DNA of 13,063 nt, from NCBI GenBank assembly GCA_903921945.1, contig CAIXSC010000909.1, positions 1-13,063 of the forward strand. The letters are read 5' to 3'. The notes beneath the pieces were generated by a model. It saw only the letters and a list, made by a program, of their open reading frames with translations, was not told the origin of the DNA and made no database searches. Origin of the DNA: an uncultured Planctomycetaceae bacterium (GTDB lineage: Bacteria > Planctomycetota > Planctomycetia > Pirellulales > Pirellulaceae). Shown piece by piece: positions 1-6,995 of the stretch. The position numbers were made by a program, and so were the translations under genes. Every line of letters starts with the position of its first letter. The first letter of the stretch is position 1.

Positions 1-36
1 AAAAAAAAGCCCCGCAGCGTTGGAAACGTGCGGGGC
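1..36 (-). terminator. Intrinsic terminator of the glutathione peroxidase gene
   Basis: Read on the minus strand, a G+C-rich stem (arms GCCCCGC and GCGGGGC at the base, extended by an AACG/CGTT pairing with one bulged base) is followed directly by eight T residues, which appear as eight A on the plus strand at 1-8. It lies about 60 bp past the stop of the minus-strand peroxidase gene. A stem followed by a U-tract is the classic Rho-independent layout. It is the only clear example in the window. Confidence 0.85.
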
Positions 37-94
37 ATGCGAGTTGCTAAGAGGTCATCGCTACCGGTAAGGAGAGCGAATTCGCGGCGAAGCC

Positions 95-664
95 TTACTT
101 CTTCAAGGCGGCTTCGACGGCGCTGATCAGATCGGCGTCTTCCGGCGCGACCCGGGTGCCGAAGCGGCTCGCGACTTTGCCATCGCGGCCGATGATGAAC
201 TTCTCGAAGTTCCAGCCAATCGGGCCGGCTCCCTTCGGCTTCGTGTCCACAGCGGTCAGTTCCTTGTAGAACGAGCAGGCGTTTTCGCCGTTGACGTCCA
301 CCTTTTCCAGCATGTCGAAGGTCACGTTGTACTTCGAGGTGCAGAATTCCGAGATCTCGGCGGCCGAGCCCGGTTCTTGCTTGCCGAATTGATTGCACGG
401 CACGCCCAGCACCACCAAGCCCTCGCCCTTGTACTTCTCGTACATCGCTTGCAGGCCCTTGTACTGCGGCGTCGCGCCGCAGCGGCTCGCCACGTTCACC
501 ACGAGCACCACTTTGCCCTGGTACTGGCTCAGATCGACGTCCTTGCCGGCCAACGTCTTCATCTTGTGTTTCAACACGCTCTCGCCCTTGTCGGCGGCGA
601 CCAAGCCGCCCGCCATCGAAACCGCCATCGCCACCGCCGCCAATCCACTCCACCATCGATTCAT
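95..664 (-). CDS. Exported glutathione peroxidase family protein
   Basis: Predicted thiol peroxidase that reduces H2O2 or lipid hydroperoxides, probably with thioredoxin-like donors as is usual for bacterial Cys-type members. The 189-residue product has the family signatures NVASRCG (peroxidatic Cys62), LGVPCNQFGKQEPG (Gln92) and GWNFEKF (Trp151, Asn152), so the Cys-Gln-Trp-Asn tetrad is complete. Cys replaces selenocysteine. The first 25 or so residues (MNRWW, then a hydrophobic stretch ending GLVAADK) look like a signal peptide, implying a periplasmic or surface location. The ATG at 664 is chosen because GGGAG lies 8 nt upstream; an in-frame TTG at 700 would add 12 residues in front of the signal peptide. 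The MFS gene lies upstream on the same strand, 214 bp away, so co-transcription is uncertain. An intrinsic terminator follows. Confidence 0.93.
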   Translation of the reverse strand: MNRWWSGLAAVAMAVSMAGGLVAADKGESVLKHKMKTLAGKDVDLSQYQGKVVLVVNVASRCGATPQYKGLQAMYEKYKGEGLVVLGVPCNQFGKQEPGSAAEISEFCTSKYNVTFDMLEKVDVNGENACSFYKELTAVDTKPKGAGPIGWNFEKFIIGRDGKVASRFGTRVAPEDADLISAVEAALKK

Positions 665-878
665 AGGAATCAACTCCCAGCTAGAAAGGAACTCGACCAA
701 CCCTTGGAGGAAAACGCGCGCCGCCGCGATCCGCCGCCAACTTGTGGTATCGCGATCGCATCAACCGGCGCCAATCGCACGCATTGTTAGCTGCCAACCG
801 CTCGCTGGCAACCACCTTCGCCACCGCCGGCGGCACGGCAACCATTTCCGGCGGTGAAAAACGTTCGTCGGCGGCAAC

Positions 879-2192
879 TCACCGGTCGTCCGTCTTCGCG
901 GGACCGTCGGTCAGTCGGTCGTAGCGGCGCATGGAAGGAACGAGGACCGCCGTGAGCAGCACGACCACCAACGTCCCGATCCCGCCACTCACCACCGACA
1001 CCGTCGGCCCGAAGGCCACGTCGTTCTGTCGAGTGAACCAGTGCGCAACCAAGCCCGATTCCAGGCTTCCCAGCTCATTCGAAATGCCAATGAACAGGCT
1101 GTTCACCGACGACACGCGGCCACGCATCGCGTCGGGCGTCCAGGTTTGCACCAGCGTATGCCGGATCACGACGCTGATCATGTCCAACGCCCCCGTCAGA
1201 AACAACATCGCCAAGGCCACGGGGTAATTCCTGGTCGCGCCAAACACAATCGTCGCCACGCCAAATCCGGCCACCGACCACAACAGCACACTCCCCGCGC
1301 GACGCATCGGCGGCAACGCGAGCAGGGCGAGCGACACGACCAGCGCCCCGATCCCCGGTGCGGCGCGCAACGCCCCAAGTCCCGTCGGTCCCACCAGCAA
1401 AATGTCCTTGGCGTACACCGGCAGCAACGCCGTGGCCCCGCCCAACAGCACGGCGAACATATCCAGCGCCAACGCGCCCAGCACCAACTTCGTCCGCCAA
1501 ACATACTCGACGCCACCCAACACCGAACGCCACGTCGCCGGTTCACGGTGCGCGGCGGCGGGCAACGGCGGTAACCGAGCGACCTGCAACAGGAAGAACA
1601 GCGTGAAGCCGGCGTCGATCAGGTAGACCCACGTCGCCTGTCCCCAATAGGCGATCACCCAACCGCCAATTCCCGGCCCAATCACCGTCGCCAACTGAAA
1701 ACTCGACGTGCTCCACGTCACCGCGTTGGCGAATCGCCAACGGGGAACGAGCGTCGGTATCAACGACGATTTGGCAGGCTGCAGAAACGTGCGTGCCAAG
1801 CCGTTCACCAACAGGCATGGCAAAATCATCGCCGTGCCAGCTCCGATCCGCGAGGCGTAGGCCAAGGCGAGCGAACAGCCGATCAGCACCGCGGTCGCCG
1901 CCAAAATCACATTCCGCCGCGAATAGCGATCGATGACATTTCCCGCCGGAATGGCGAAGAACAGCACGGGAATCACCTGCGCCAGCCCAACCAAGCCTAG
2001 ATCGAGCGTCTTGCCGGTGACCTCGTACACATCCCAGCCCACCGCCGTCGCCTGCATTTGCGAACCGAGCAACGCCAGGAAGTTTCCGGTCACGAAGCGG
2101 CGGAAAGGCGGTTCGCGCAAGGCGCCGATCGGATCGTGCGGCTCGATCACCGCCGCCTCGGAAGGCTCGGACGCGGGAGCGGTGGCGGTCAT
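879..2192 (-). CDS. MFS transporter, MFS_3/EntS-like exporter
   Basis: Inner-membrane major facilitator of about 437 residues with roughly 12 hydrophobic segments. Motif A of the superfamily is visible as GNVIDRYSRR (about residues 84-93) in the loop after TM2. The N-terminal block (FRRFVTGNFLALLGSQMQA, then VGWDVYEVTG) resembles the EntS/MFS_3 group (PF05977), whose known members export siderophores or small drugs. The substrate here cannot be read from sequence, and no siderophore genes are nearby. The start is uncertain: GTG at 2204 lies four codons upstream of the chosen ATG at 2192, and neither has a strong Shine-Dalgarno sequence, though a GGGTG precedes the ATG. The product ends in a short charged cytoplasmic tail. 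The gene is divergent from the hypothetical gene at 2595. Confidence 0.88.
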   Translation of the reverse strand: MTATAPASEPSEAAVIEPHDPIGALREPPFRRFVTGNFLALLGSQMQATAVGWDVYEVTGKTLDLGLVGLAQVIPVLFFAIPAGNVIDRYSRRNVILAATAVLIGCSLALAYASRIGAGTAMILPCLLVNGLARTFLQPAKSSLIPTLVPRWRFANAVTWSTSSFQLATVIGPGIGGWVIAYWGQATWVYLIDAGFTLFFLLQVARLPPLPAAAHREPATWRSVLGGVEYVWRTKLVLGALALDMFAVLLGGATALLPVYAKDILLVGPTGLGALRAAPGIGALVVSLALLALPPMRRAGSVLLWSVAGFGVATIVFGATRNYPVALAMLFLTGALDMISVVIRHTLVQTWTPDAMRGRVSSVNSLFIGISNELGSLESGLVAHWFTRQNDVAFGPTVSVVSGGIGTLVVVLLTAVLVPSMRRYDRLTDGPAKTDDR

Positions 2193-2283
2193 GCGGCTCG
2201 GCACCCGAAAAGCGAATTCATGGACACTGGTTGTATGCCAGCCGCGCCCCGCGTCACAAGGGGCGCCGTTGACGGCTTTTCGC

Positions 2284-2305
2284 CACAGCGCGCCAGCGCG
2301 CTGTG
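2284..2305. repeat. Perfect 9-bp hairpin in divergent promoter region
   Basis: Arms CACAGCGCG and CGCGCTGTG are exact reverse complements around a 4-nt CCAG loop. A second inverted repeat encloses it: TTTTCGCCA at 2277-2285 pairs with TGGCGAAAA at 2338-2346. There is no T-tract after the inner hairpin, so it is more likely an operator or an RNA structure than a terminator. Function is not known. Confidence 0.6.
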
Positions 2306-2508
2306 GATTGGCGACACCTTAAAACATTTGCGCCACTTGGCGAAAAAAAACGCCGATTAGCCGTAATCCCCATCGCCACATGACTTTGTCACGGCCTCAA
2401 CAGGGTCTTCGCAGTCCTTGGCACGAGGTTTGCATATAGCTGTTTTCCCGTCAGCGAGCGTCAACCACCCTAGGATTGGGTGAAACGCCGCCGGCTGGGT
2501 CGTGCGGC

Positions 2509-2540
2509 CTCGCAAGCCTTTGTCCCCTCGGGCTTGCGAG
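2509..2540 (+). repeat. 10-bp leader hairpin upstream of the hypothetical gene
   Basis: CTCGCAAGCC (2509-2518) and GGCTTGCGAG (2531-2540) are perfect reverse complements with a 12-nt loop. The structure ends 54 bp before the chosen ATG at 2595, so if the transcript starts upstream it would fold in the 5' leader. No U-run follows. It could be a leader regulatory structure, an operator, or a chance GC-rich palindrome. Confidence 0.45.
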
Positions 2541-2594
2541 TCTTCTCGGCCACCTTCGTCTCATTCCATCCGTCTATTCCCCGAGGGTTTCGCC

Positions 2595-3416
2595 ATGCAC
2601 ATTCATGAGGCCGCCGAACTGGCGGCGAAACTTGCCCTGGAGAGCCCGAAACTCGTTCGACGCGCGTGGTTGATCACCGATGCCGCACTGGCCGAATACT
2701 GGGACGCGTCCCGCGAACGGCAGTCGTCCTGGTGGAAAATGATGGCCGATTGGCGCCGCGGCCTGAGCTCCACTCAGGAAGCGATCGACAACTGGCCCGC
2801 CATCACCCCGATGCTCGACGAACTGCTCGTCAGTGAACTGCTCACCCGCATCTGGAGCGGTATCGCGGCGGTGTATGACCACCGTTGGCGCGAGTCGGTT
2901 TACTTGCCTGTCGCCCGGAACACGTTGGTCTCCCACATCGACGTGCGGAACCGGGTCTGGAGCGTCCTGCTGAACGACCTCAAACTGCCCGACGACACCC
3001 TCGAAGCACTCGTCATGCAGCGGCGGCGGATCGAGCGGTGGACCGACCTGCTGTTGGCCCACCTGCCCGAACCGGGCATCGTTGCGGCCTGGGCGGTGAA
3101 CGCCGAGCGAATGGATGACTTCCGCGACGACCTGCGACACGAACGGCGAGTGCTCGTCGGATCCGTCGCCAGCAACCTCATCATCGGCTCGCTGCAGTTG
3201 GCGACACGGCCCGACGCCAAGTCGACGCAAACTCCCCGGACCGCGAACGAGACGCTGAACGCCCGCATTGCCGCTTCGCTCTCGTCCGCGTTCAAACCGA
3301 CCGCGGAAACTCCCGAGGAAGCCGGCCATCGAGCCATCGCGCTCAGGCTCAGCCAACAGAGCGAACGCTGCGAACAACTACTCGTCGACCTGCTGTCGCT
3401 CGATTCGCCCCGCTAA
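2595..3416 (+). CDS. Hypothetical protein, helical, family not recognised
   Basis: I do not recognise this 273-residue protein. It appears soluble and largely alpha-helical, with no signal peptide or membrane segment. It is rich in Trp, Arg and Leu, with a Trp-containing N-terminal half (SSWWKMMADWRR near 44-55, RIWSG, VWSVLL, RIERWTD). Pro/Thr-rich linkers lie around residues 195-207 and 234-243, and a short C-terminal helix contains a single Cys (about 259). The ATG at 2595 is preferred because GAGGG sits about 8 nt upstream; an in-frame ATG at 2502 would add 31 residues encoded across the leader hairpin. It is the only plus-strand gene in the window, divergent from the MFS gene and convergent with the oxidoreductase. 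Sustained codon structure and a proper ribosome site support it as a real gene. Confidence 0.75.
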   Translation: MHIHEAAELAAKLALESPKLVRRAWLITDAALAEYWDASRERQSSWWKMMADWRRGLSSTQEAIDNWPAITPMLDELLVSELLTRIWSGIAAVYDHRWRESVYLPVARNTLVSHIDVRNRVWSVLLNDLKLPDDTLEALVMQRRRIERWTDLLLAHLPEPGIVAAWAVNAERMDDFRDDLRHERRVLVGSVASNLIIGSLQLATRPDAKSTQTPRTANETLNARIAASLSSAFKPTAETPEEAGHRAIALRLSQQSERCEQLLVDLLSLDSPR

Positions 3417-3435
3417 TCCCAACGACGCGCCCGTT

Positions 3436-3468
3436 CTCGGAGGGCCGCGATGGCAACCGCCCTCCGAG
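3436..3468. terminator. Hairpin between convergent genes, possible terminator
   Basis: CTCGGAGGGC (3436-3445) and GCCCTCCGAG (3459-3468) form a perfect 10-bp stem with a 13-nt loop, 20 bp past the stop of the plus-strand hypothetical gene and before the end of the convergent oxidoreductase. A smaller GCTCGC-TG-GCGAGC hairpin at 3497-3510 sits just after the oxidoreductase stop. Neither has a T-tract, so intrinsic termination is not proven; position is the main argument. Confidence 0.4.
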
Positions 3469-3515
3469 TCCACTGCGGTGCTGATCTAGGCGGTCTGCTC
3501 GCTGGCGAGCTCCGC

Positions 3516-4619
3516 TTACAACGAAACGGGGCGGCCATCCTGCCGAGCCGACTGGAGGCAGGCGTCGAGCACCCGCTGCGTCTTCCAGGCGATCTCGCCC
3601 CAGAACGGGTCGGGCCGGCCGCTTAGCACCAGTTCGCCAAACCGTCGGAACAACTTCGTTTCCTGGGAGTCCGCGTAGTTGTTGCTGTACTCGTACGAGG
3701 AAACTCGCCGAGTGCGATCGTGCATGTTGAAGTCGCTGCCGCGCACATCCAGCACGGCGTTCGTCACGTCGAAACCCGCTTCGCCCCCGTAAAACGGCAG
3801 CACGAAATCTCGCAGGTGGACGAACCCCTTGGAACCGCTCACGTTGGCCCATTGCTGGTTTTCGGTCAGGAACGAGCAGTAGAAACTCGCCGACACGCCT
3901 TCCGGAAACAGCAGTTCGGCCGAAAACTCCATCGGCACCGAATCCGGACTGTCCGGCCGGCCGCTCGCCGACAACAACCGCCCCGTCACCTGCGTCGGCA
4001 TCACATACTTCATCACCCATAGCGTGAAGCGGATGTTGTACCAGCCCAGATCGCCCAGGCAGCCGAGCGGTTCGAGTCCGCTGTGCGCCCGGATATTCGC
4101 CTGATGGAACTCTTCCGGACCCGCAAAGCTGAACTGCGACGCGATCCGCCGCAACCGCCCCACGCTGCCGCCATCGTCAAGCACTTCGCGAAGCCGGTCC
4201 AGCCGCCCGCTGTGCATGAACATCACCCCGTCCATGAATTGGACGTTGTTGCGGCGGCACGCATCGAGCATCGCTTCGACCTCGGCCGTGTCGCACCCAA
4301 CCGGCTTCTCCGCCAGCACATGCTTGCCAGCCTCGGCCGCCTTGATCACCCACTCTTTCCGCATACCGGTCGGCAACGGCACGTAAACGGCATCGACATC
4401 CGCTCGCTTCAGCAACTCGTCGTAGCTGCCACAGGCGGCCGGCCGCGTTTCGAGCGGCACGAACCGCTCGCAATCCGCGATAAACGCCTGCGCCTTCTCC
4501 AAACTGCGGCTGGCAACCGCCGTTAAACAACCATTCCCCGCGTACTTGATCGCCTGCCAATTCTTCCTGGCAATCCCCGCCGCGCTCAAAATACCCCAAC
4601 GACAAACAGATCCACTCAT
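3516..4619 (-). CDS. Gfo/Idh/MocA family NAD(P)-dependent oxidoreductase
   Basis: Predicted cytoplasmic sugar or cyclitol oxidoreductase of 367 residues, a usual length for the family. The N-terminal Rossmann fold starts with WGILSAAGIARKN (about 8-20), and the hallmark EKP motif is at 104-106 in HVLAEKPVG. The C-terminal domain carries LGDLGWYNIRF (about 188-198), the position of the family D-x-G-x-Y catalytic segment known from glucose-fructose oxidoreductase-type enzymes. Unlike many planctomycete paralogues it has no Tat leader. The ATG at 4619 has GAGG about 8 nt upstream. The substrate cannot be assigned. The CE15 esterase gene lies upstream on the same strand but is separated by about 295 bp of repeat-rich DNA, so they are probably separate transcripts. 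Confidence 0.92.
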   Translation of the reverse strand: MSGSVCRWGILSAAGIARKNWQAIKYAGNGCLTAVASRSLEKAQAFIADCERFVPLETRPAACGSYDELLKRADVDAVYVPLPTGMRKEWVIKAAEAGKHVLAEKPVGCDTAEVEAMLDACRRNNVQFMDGVMFMHSGRLDRLREVLDDGGSVGRLRRIASQFSFAGPEEFHQANIRAHSGLEPLGCLGDLGWYNIRFTLWVMKYVMPTQVTGRLLSASGRPDSPDSVPMEFSAELLFPEGVSASFYCSFLTENQQWANVSGSKGFVHLRDFVLPFYGGEAGFDVTNAVLDVRGSDFNMHDRTRRVSSYEYSNNYADSQETKLFRRFGELVLSGRPDPFWGEIAWKTQRVLDACLQSARQDGRPVSL

Positions 4620-4679
4620 CGATGCTGCCTCAATTCAACAAAACTAGAAACCTATGAAATGAAACAAAGAGTAAAAGTA

Positions 4680-4700
4680 AAGGATGAAGGATGAAGGATG
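4680..4700. repeat. 7-bp direct repeat, three copies (AAGGATG)
   Basis: AAGGATG occurs three times in a row at 4680-4686, 4687-4693 and 4694-4700, followed by a partial AAG. It lies in a locally AT/purine-rich stretch (about 4650-4700) unlike the surrounding high-GC DNA, between the oxidoreductase start and the palindrome at 4754. Confidence 0.85.
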
Positions 4701-4753
4701 AAGCCATTCGCTTTCGTCATTCGCCTCCTCCTAACCGCCGCGTTCTCCTTGTA

Positions 4754-4774
4754 CGACGGACCTCCGGTCCGTCG
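4754..4774. repeat. 9-bp palindrome with 3-nt loop, REP-like
   Basis: CGACGGACC (4754-4762) and GGTCCGTCG (4766-4774) are perfect reverse complements around TCC. The compact GC-rich hairpin sits in non-coding DNA beside a tandem array, as dispersed palindromic (REP-like) elements often do. Whether it recurs elsewhere in the genome cannot be seen from this window. Confidence 0.6.
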
Positions 4775-4789
4775 CGACTGTCACGTGCT

Positions 4790-4907
4790 GCACCCACGGC
4801 ACCCACGCCGTCCACACACCCACGGCACCCGAGCACCCACGCACCTACGGCACCCACGGCACCTACGCCACCACGGCACCTACGGCACCCACGGCACCTA
4901 CGGCACC
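4790..4907. repeat. Degenerate 9-bp tandem array, unit GCACC(T/C)ACG
   Basis: About nine copies of GCACCYACG, with an interruption around 4808-4840. The right part is regular: units start at 4841, 4850, 4859, 4876, 4885 and 4894, with one 8-bp variant at 4868-4875. The Y position mostly alternates T and C, giving an 18-bp higher-order period. The array ends 7 bp before the end of the CE15 coding sequence at 4915, so it lies in that gene's immediate 3' region. No unique spacers occur, so this is a minisatellite and not CRISPR. Confidence 0.9.
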
Positions 4908-4914
4908 GCGACGG

Positions 4915-6396
4915 TTACTTGCCTGCTCCGGCTGCGGCACCCGATTTCGGCTTCAGCCGAGCGTCGGCGTAGTCCAGGAACGCTTGCCAATCTTGGCGGT
5001 TCATCGAGTGCTTTCCGGGGCGGATGAAATACCCCAGCGAACTCGCCACCAGCTTGTTCAATTCCGGACGAGCGGACGCTTCGAGTCCGCCGGCGTTGAG
5101 CAACTTGTAGACGGGCTCGGCCGCCTTCAAAACCTCGAACTGGCCGTCGGGATTCGCCCATTGATCCTCGATCGCGTTGGTAAACAACACAGGCCGAGGG
5201 GCGCAGAGCGCGACGAGGCAATGCTGGTCGAACGGCAATCGCGACGGGTCGTCATTGAACTGGGTGAACGCATCGCAAAACCAGTGGGGAAAGCGGTCGT
5301 TGATTTGCTTGACCGACTCGCCAACCTTGCCGCGACTGGGAGCCGTTCCACCGCAACCCGCTTGATGCGGAATCGCCAACGCGATGCGTTCATCGAAGGC
5401 GGCCGCCAGCAACGTGGTTTTGCCGTTCCGCGAATGACCGACAGCCACAATCCGCTCGGGGTCGGCCTGATGCTCGGCCGTGGCAAGCAGGTAGTCGACC
5501 ACGCGATGATAGCCCCATGCCCACGCGGCGATCGCGCCCGCATCATCAGGTCCGGGCGCCGACTGTCCGGGCTTCCAGAACGCCGGCTCGATCCCGTCCG
5601 CGAAATCGGGCGTGTCCGGGTCGATATCGCCGCTGTAAAAGGTCGCCAAGCCATAACCGCGTTCGAGAATCAAATCGACATTCCAAACGTCCGCTTGGCT
5701 GCCGCGGCCTTTGTCGGTCGCTCGGTTGTTCTCGACGCCAGCGCACGAAGCGTACAGCCACGACGACGGCAACTGCACTCGCGAGTCCGCCACCACGGTG
5801 TGATTGCCGCAAAAGTTCATCGCGACAAACATCGGCACCGGCCCCGGCTTGTTGGGCCTTACGACCAGCACGCGTAGGCGCTGGGCCAAATCCGGACCGT
5901 GGAAAGCGAGCGTCTCCTCGCTCAAGACCGCCTTGCCGCCCCAATAATTCGCGTCCCGGAAGGCAGCGCCGTCTTTGGCCCAACGCTCAGGCTTCGGGGG
6001 AATCCGGCCATACATGTAATGCTGAAAAAGTTGTTTCAGTTCGGGACGTCGACGGGCCTTCCAGTCGCTCGCCGTCTCGATCCGACGGCCATCCAGCGCC
6101 ACGAGCGGATCAGGCAACTGCGGCTGGGACGAAAGCTTTTCCACGGACGGCAATGGAGCCGCCGACGGCGACTTGTCCGCCGCTTGGGCGACCGCGGCCA
6201 CCGGCTTCTCCTGGGCGGCCACCGAGCGGTTGGCAACAAGCCCCGCGCCGCTGAACGCTAATTCTGCCGCGATCCACACCGCGCCGGCCACCACACATGC
6301 CGCAGAGCGCGCCGCAGAACGCGCCGCTGCGCACGGCTGTGGCGCGGATTGAAAAACGGGATCGGTCGCGCGCGTTCCACCTTCATTTCGGCTCAT
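4915..6396 (-). CDS. Exported CE15 glucuronoyl esterase-like alpha/beta hydrolase
   Basis: Predicted carbohydrate esterase of 493 residues resembling CE15 4-O-methyl-glucuronoyl methylesterases, which cleave ester links between glucuronic acid side chains of xylan and lignin alcohols. The nucleophile elbow is GHSRNGK (Ser322). Further family blocks are AGCGG (346-350), INDRFPHWFC, LPFDQHCLVAL, APRPV, EDQWANPDGQF (Asp411) and IRPGKHS (His463). The N-terminus is Arg-rich followed by a hydrophobic segment (roughly residues 32-62, ending near SVAAQ), indicating export; a low-complexity Ala/Pro linker follows. The usual acid position 23 residues after the Ser is Gln345, so the acid is probably Asp411 (or Glu410). 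The ATG at 6396 is chosen for its strong AAGGAGG site; an in-frame ATG at 6456 would place that site inside the coding region. Simple acetyl-xylan esterase activity is an alternative. Confidence 0.87.
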   Translation of the reverse strand: MSRNEGGTRATDPVFQSAPQPCAAARSAARSAACVVAGAVWIAAELAFSGAGLVANRSVAAQEKPVAAVAQAADKSPSAAPLPSVEKLSSQPQLPDPLVALDGRRIETASDWKARRRPELKQLFQHYMYGRIPPKPERWAKDGAAFRDANYWGGKAVLSEETLAFHGPDLAQRLRVLVVRPNKPGPVPMFVAMNFCGNHTVVADSRVQLPSSWLYASCAGVENNRATDKGRGSQADVWNVDLILERGYGLATFYSGDIDPDTPDFADGIEPAFWKPGQSAPGPDDAGAIAAWAWGYHRVVDYLLATAEHQADPERIVAVGHSRNGKTTLLAAAFDERIALAIPHQAGCGGTAPSRGKVGESVKQINDRFPHWFCDAFTQFNDDPSRLPFDQHCLVALCAPRPVLFTNAIEDQWANPDGQFEVLKAAEPVYKLLNAGGLEASARPELNKLVASSLGYFIRPGKHSMNRQDWQAFLDYADARLKPKSGAAAGAGK

Positions 6397-6403
6397 CGTT
6401 CCG

Positions 6404-6410
6404 CCTCCTT
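6404..6410 (-). promoter_or_regulatory. Strong Shine-Dalgarno that fixes the esterase start
   Basis: On the minus strand AAGGAGG stands 7 nt before the ATG at 6396. This is the strongest ribosome binding site noted in the window. It supports the shorter 493-residue reading of the esterase over the in-frame ATG 60 bp upstream. Confidence 0.8.
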
Positions 6411-6566
6411 CCAGAGATGCCTCTTTGATCGAGGACGGTATGATAACGCCGCTCATCGCGGTCGGAATTCCCCAGTACGCGGCACCCGCCGGTTTTTACC
6501 GTGACCGCGACTCGCGAACGGCGGTGGCCCGCGACGATCGTCGAGGACGCGCCAGCGACTGGGCCG

Positions 6567-6986
6567 TCAGCGCGGCAAGGCGTCGATCTTCGCTGCCAGG
6601 ATGAAGTCGTTTTCGCTCAGGCCGCCAATCGCGTGCGTCCAAATTTCGATGGCGACCTGCCGATAGGCGACCAAATGCAGGTCCGGATGATGCTGTTCCT
6701 CTTCCGCCAATTCGGCGACCTGCCCGAAGAACCGCATCGCGTCCAGAAAATCGCGCATCCGCCATTCCTTGCGAATCCGCTGGCCGTCCGCGGTCAAAGA
6801 CCAGCCGGCCAGCCGCTCCAACTGAAGCAGCGAAGCCTCTCGCGAATACGCCGGCACGCCGCCCTCGCACGGCACACAGCGCTTGGCACACAGCGCCGCC
6901 GGTTCCGCCGGCGCGATCGCAGCGCCCGACGCCGAGGCGAGCCCAGGATCGATCGCACTGCGGGCGTTATCGTCGCGCATGATCAT
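6567..6986 (-). CDS. Pterin-4a-carbinolamine dehydratase (4a-hydroxytetrahydrobiopterin dehydratase)
   Basis: Cytoplasmic enzyme that dehydrates 4a-hydroxytetrahydrobiopterin to quinonoid dihydropterin, recycling the cofactor of aromatic amino acid hydroxylases; some members may serve other pterins. The core from about residue 37 carries the family signatures: CVPCEGGVPAYS (37-48), an EEEQHHPDLH active-site segment (His99, His100) and WTHAIGGLSENDF (His118). An Ala-rich extension of about 35 residues precedes the core; in the 139-residue reading this makes the protein longer than the usual 95-115. ATG codons at 6986 and 6980 are both possible: GGAG is 4 nt from the first and 10 nt from the second. 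The gene starts 9 bp after the PIN/TRAM stop, so the two are very likely co-transcribed. No aromatic hydroxylase gene is in the window. Confidence 0.92.
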   Translation of the reverse strand: MIMRDDNARSAIDPGLASASGAAIAPAEPAALCAKRCVPCEGGVPAYSREASLLQLERLAGWSLTADGQRIRKEWRMRDFLDAMRFFGQVAELAEEEQHHPDLHLVAYRQVAIEIWTHAIGGLSENDFILAAKIDALPR

Positions 6987-6995
6987 GGCACTCCA

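Larger units (their letters stand above)
2193..2594. other. Divergent intergenic region with nested inverted repeats
   Basis: About 400 bp without a convincing gene separates the minus-strand MFS gene from the plus-strand hypothetical gene, so it should hold promoters for both. It is more AT-rich than its surroundings around 2310-2350. It contains a perfect 9-bp hairpin at 2284-2305, an enclosing 9-bp inverted repeat with arms at 2277-2285 and 2338-2346, and a separate 10-bp hairpin at 2509-2540 in the leader of the plus-strand gene. I could not place a convincing -35/-10 pair. Short open frames running through here look like high-GC shadows. Confidence 0.6.

Noticed and set aside
665..878. 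Gap between MFS and peroxidase genes searched for a small gene or terminator
   Set aside because: Only weak GC-rich dyads and no T-tract were seen; frames crossing it are shadows without ribosome sites.
2418..2438. TTGGCA and CATATA as a promoter for the plus-strand gene
   Set aside because: The spacing between the two boxes is only 9 bp, far too short for a sigma-70 promoter.
4790..4907. Possible CRISPR array
   Set aside because: Units are 9 bp with no unique spacers, and no cas genes are present. It is a minisatellite.
4698..5027. Plus-strand frame starting with a signal-peptide-like segment and running into His/Thr/Gly-rich repeats
   Set aside because: The His/Thr/Gly-rich part is just translation of the 9-bp array, and the frame continues antisense into the esterase. 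No convincing ribosome site.
6532..6543. 12-bp perfect palindrome CGACGATCGTCG near the pterin dehydratase stop
   Set aside because: Short, GC-rich, without a loop or T-tract, and such palindromes are expected by chance here; not enough to call an operator or terminator.
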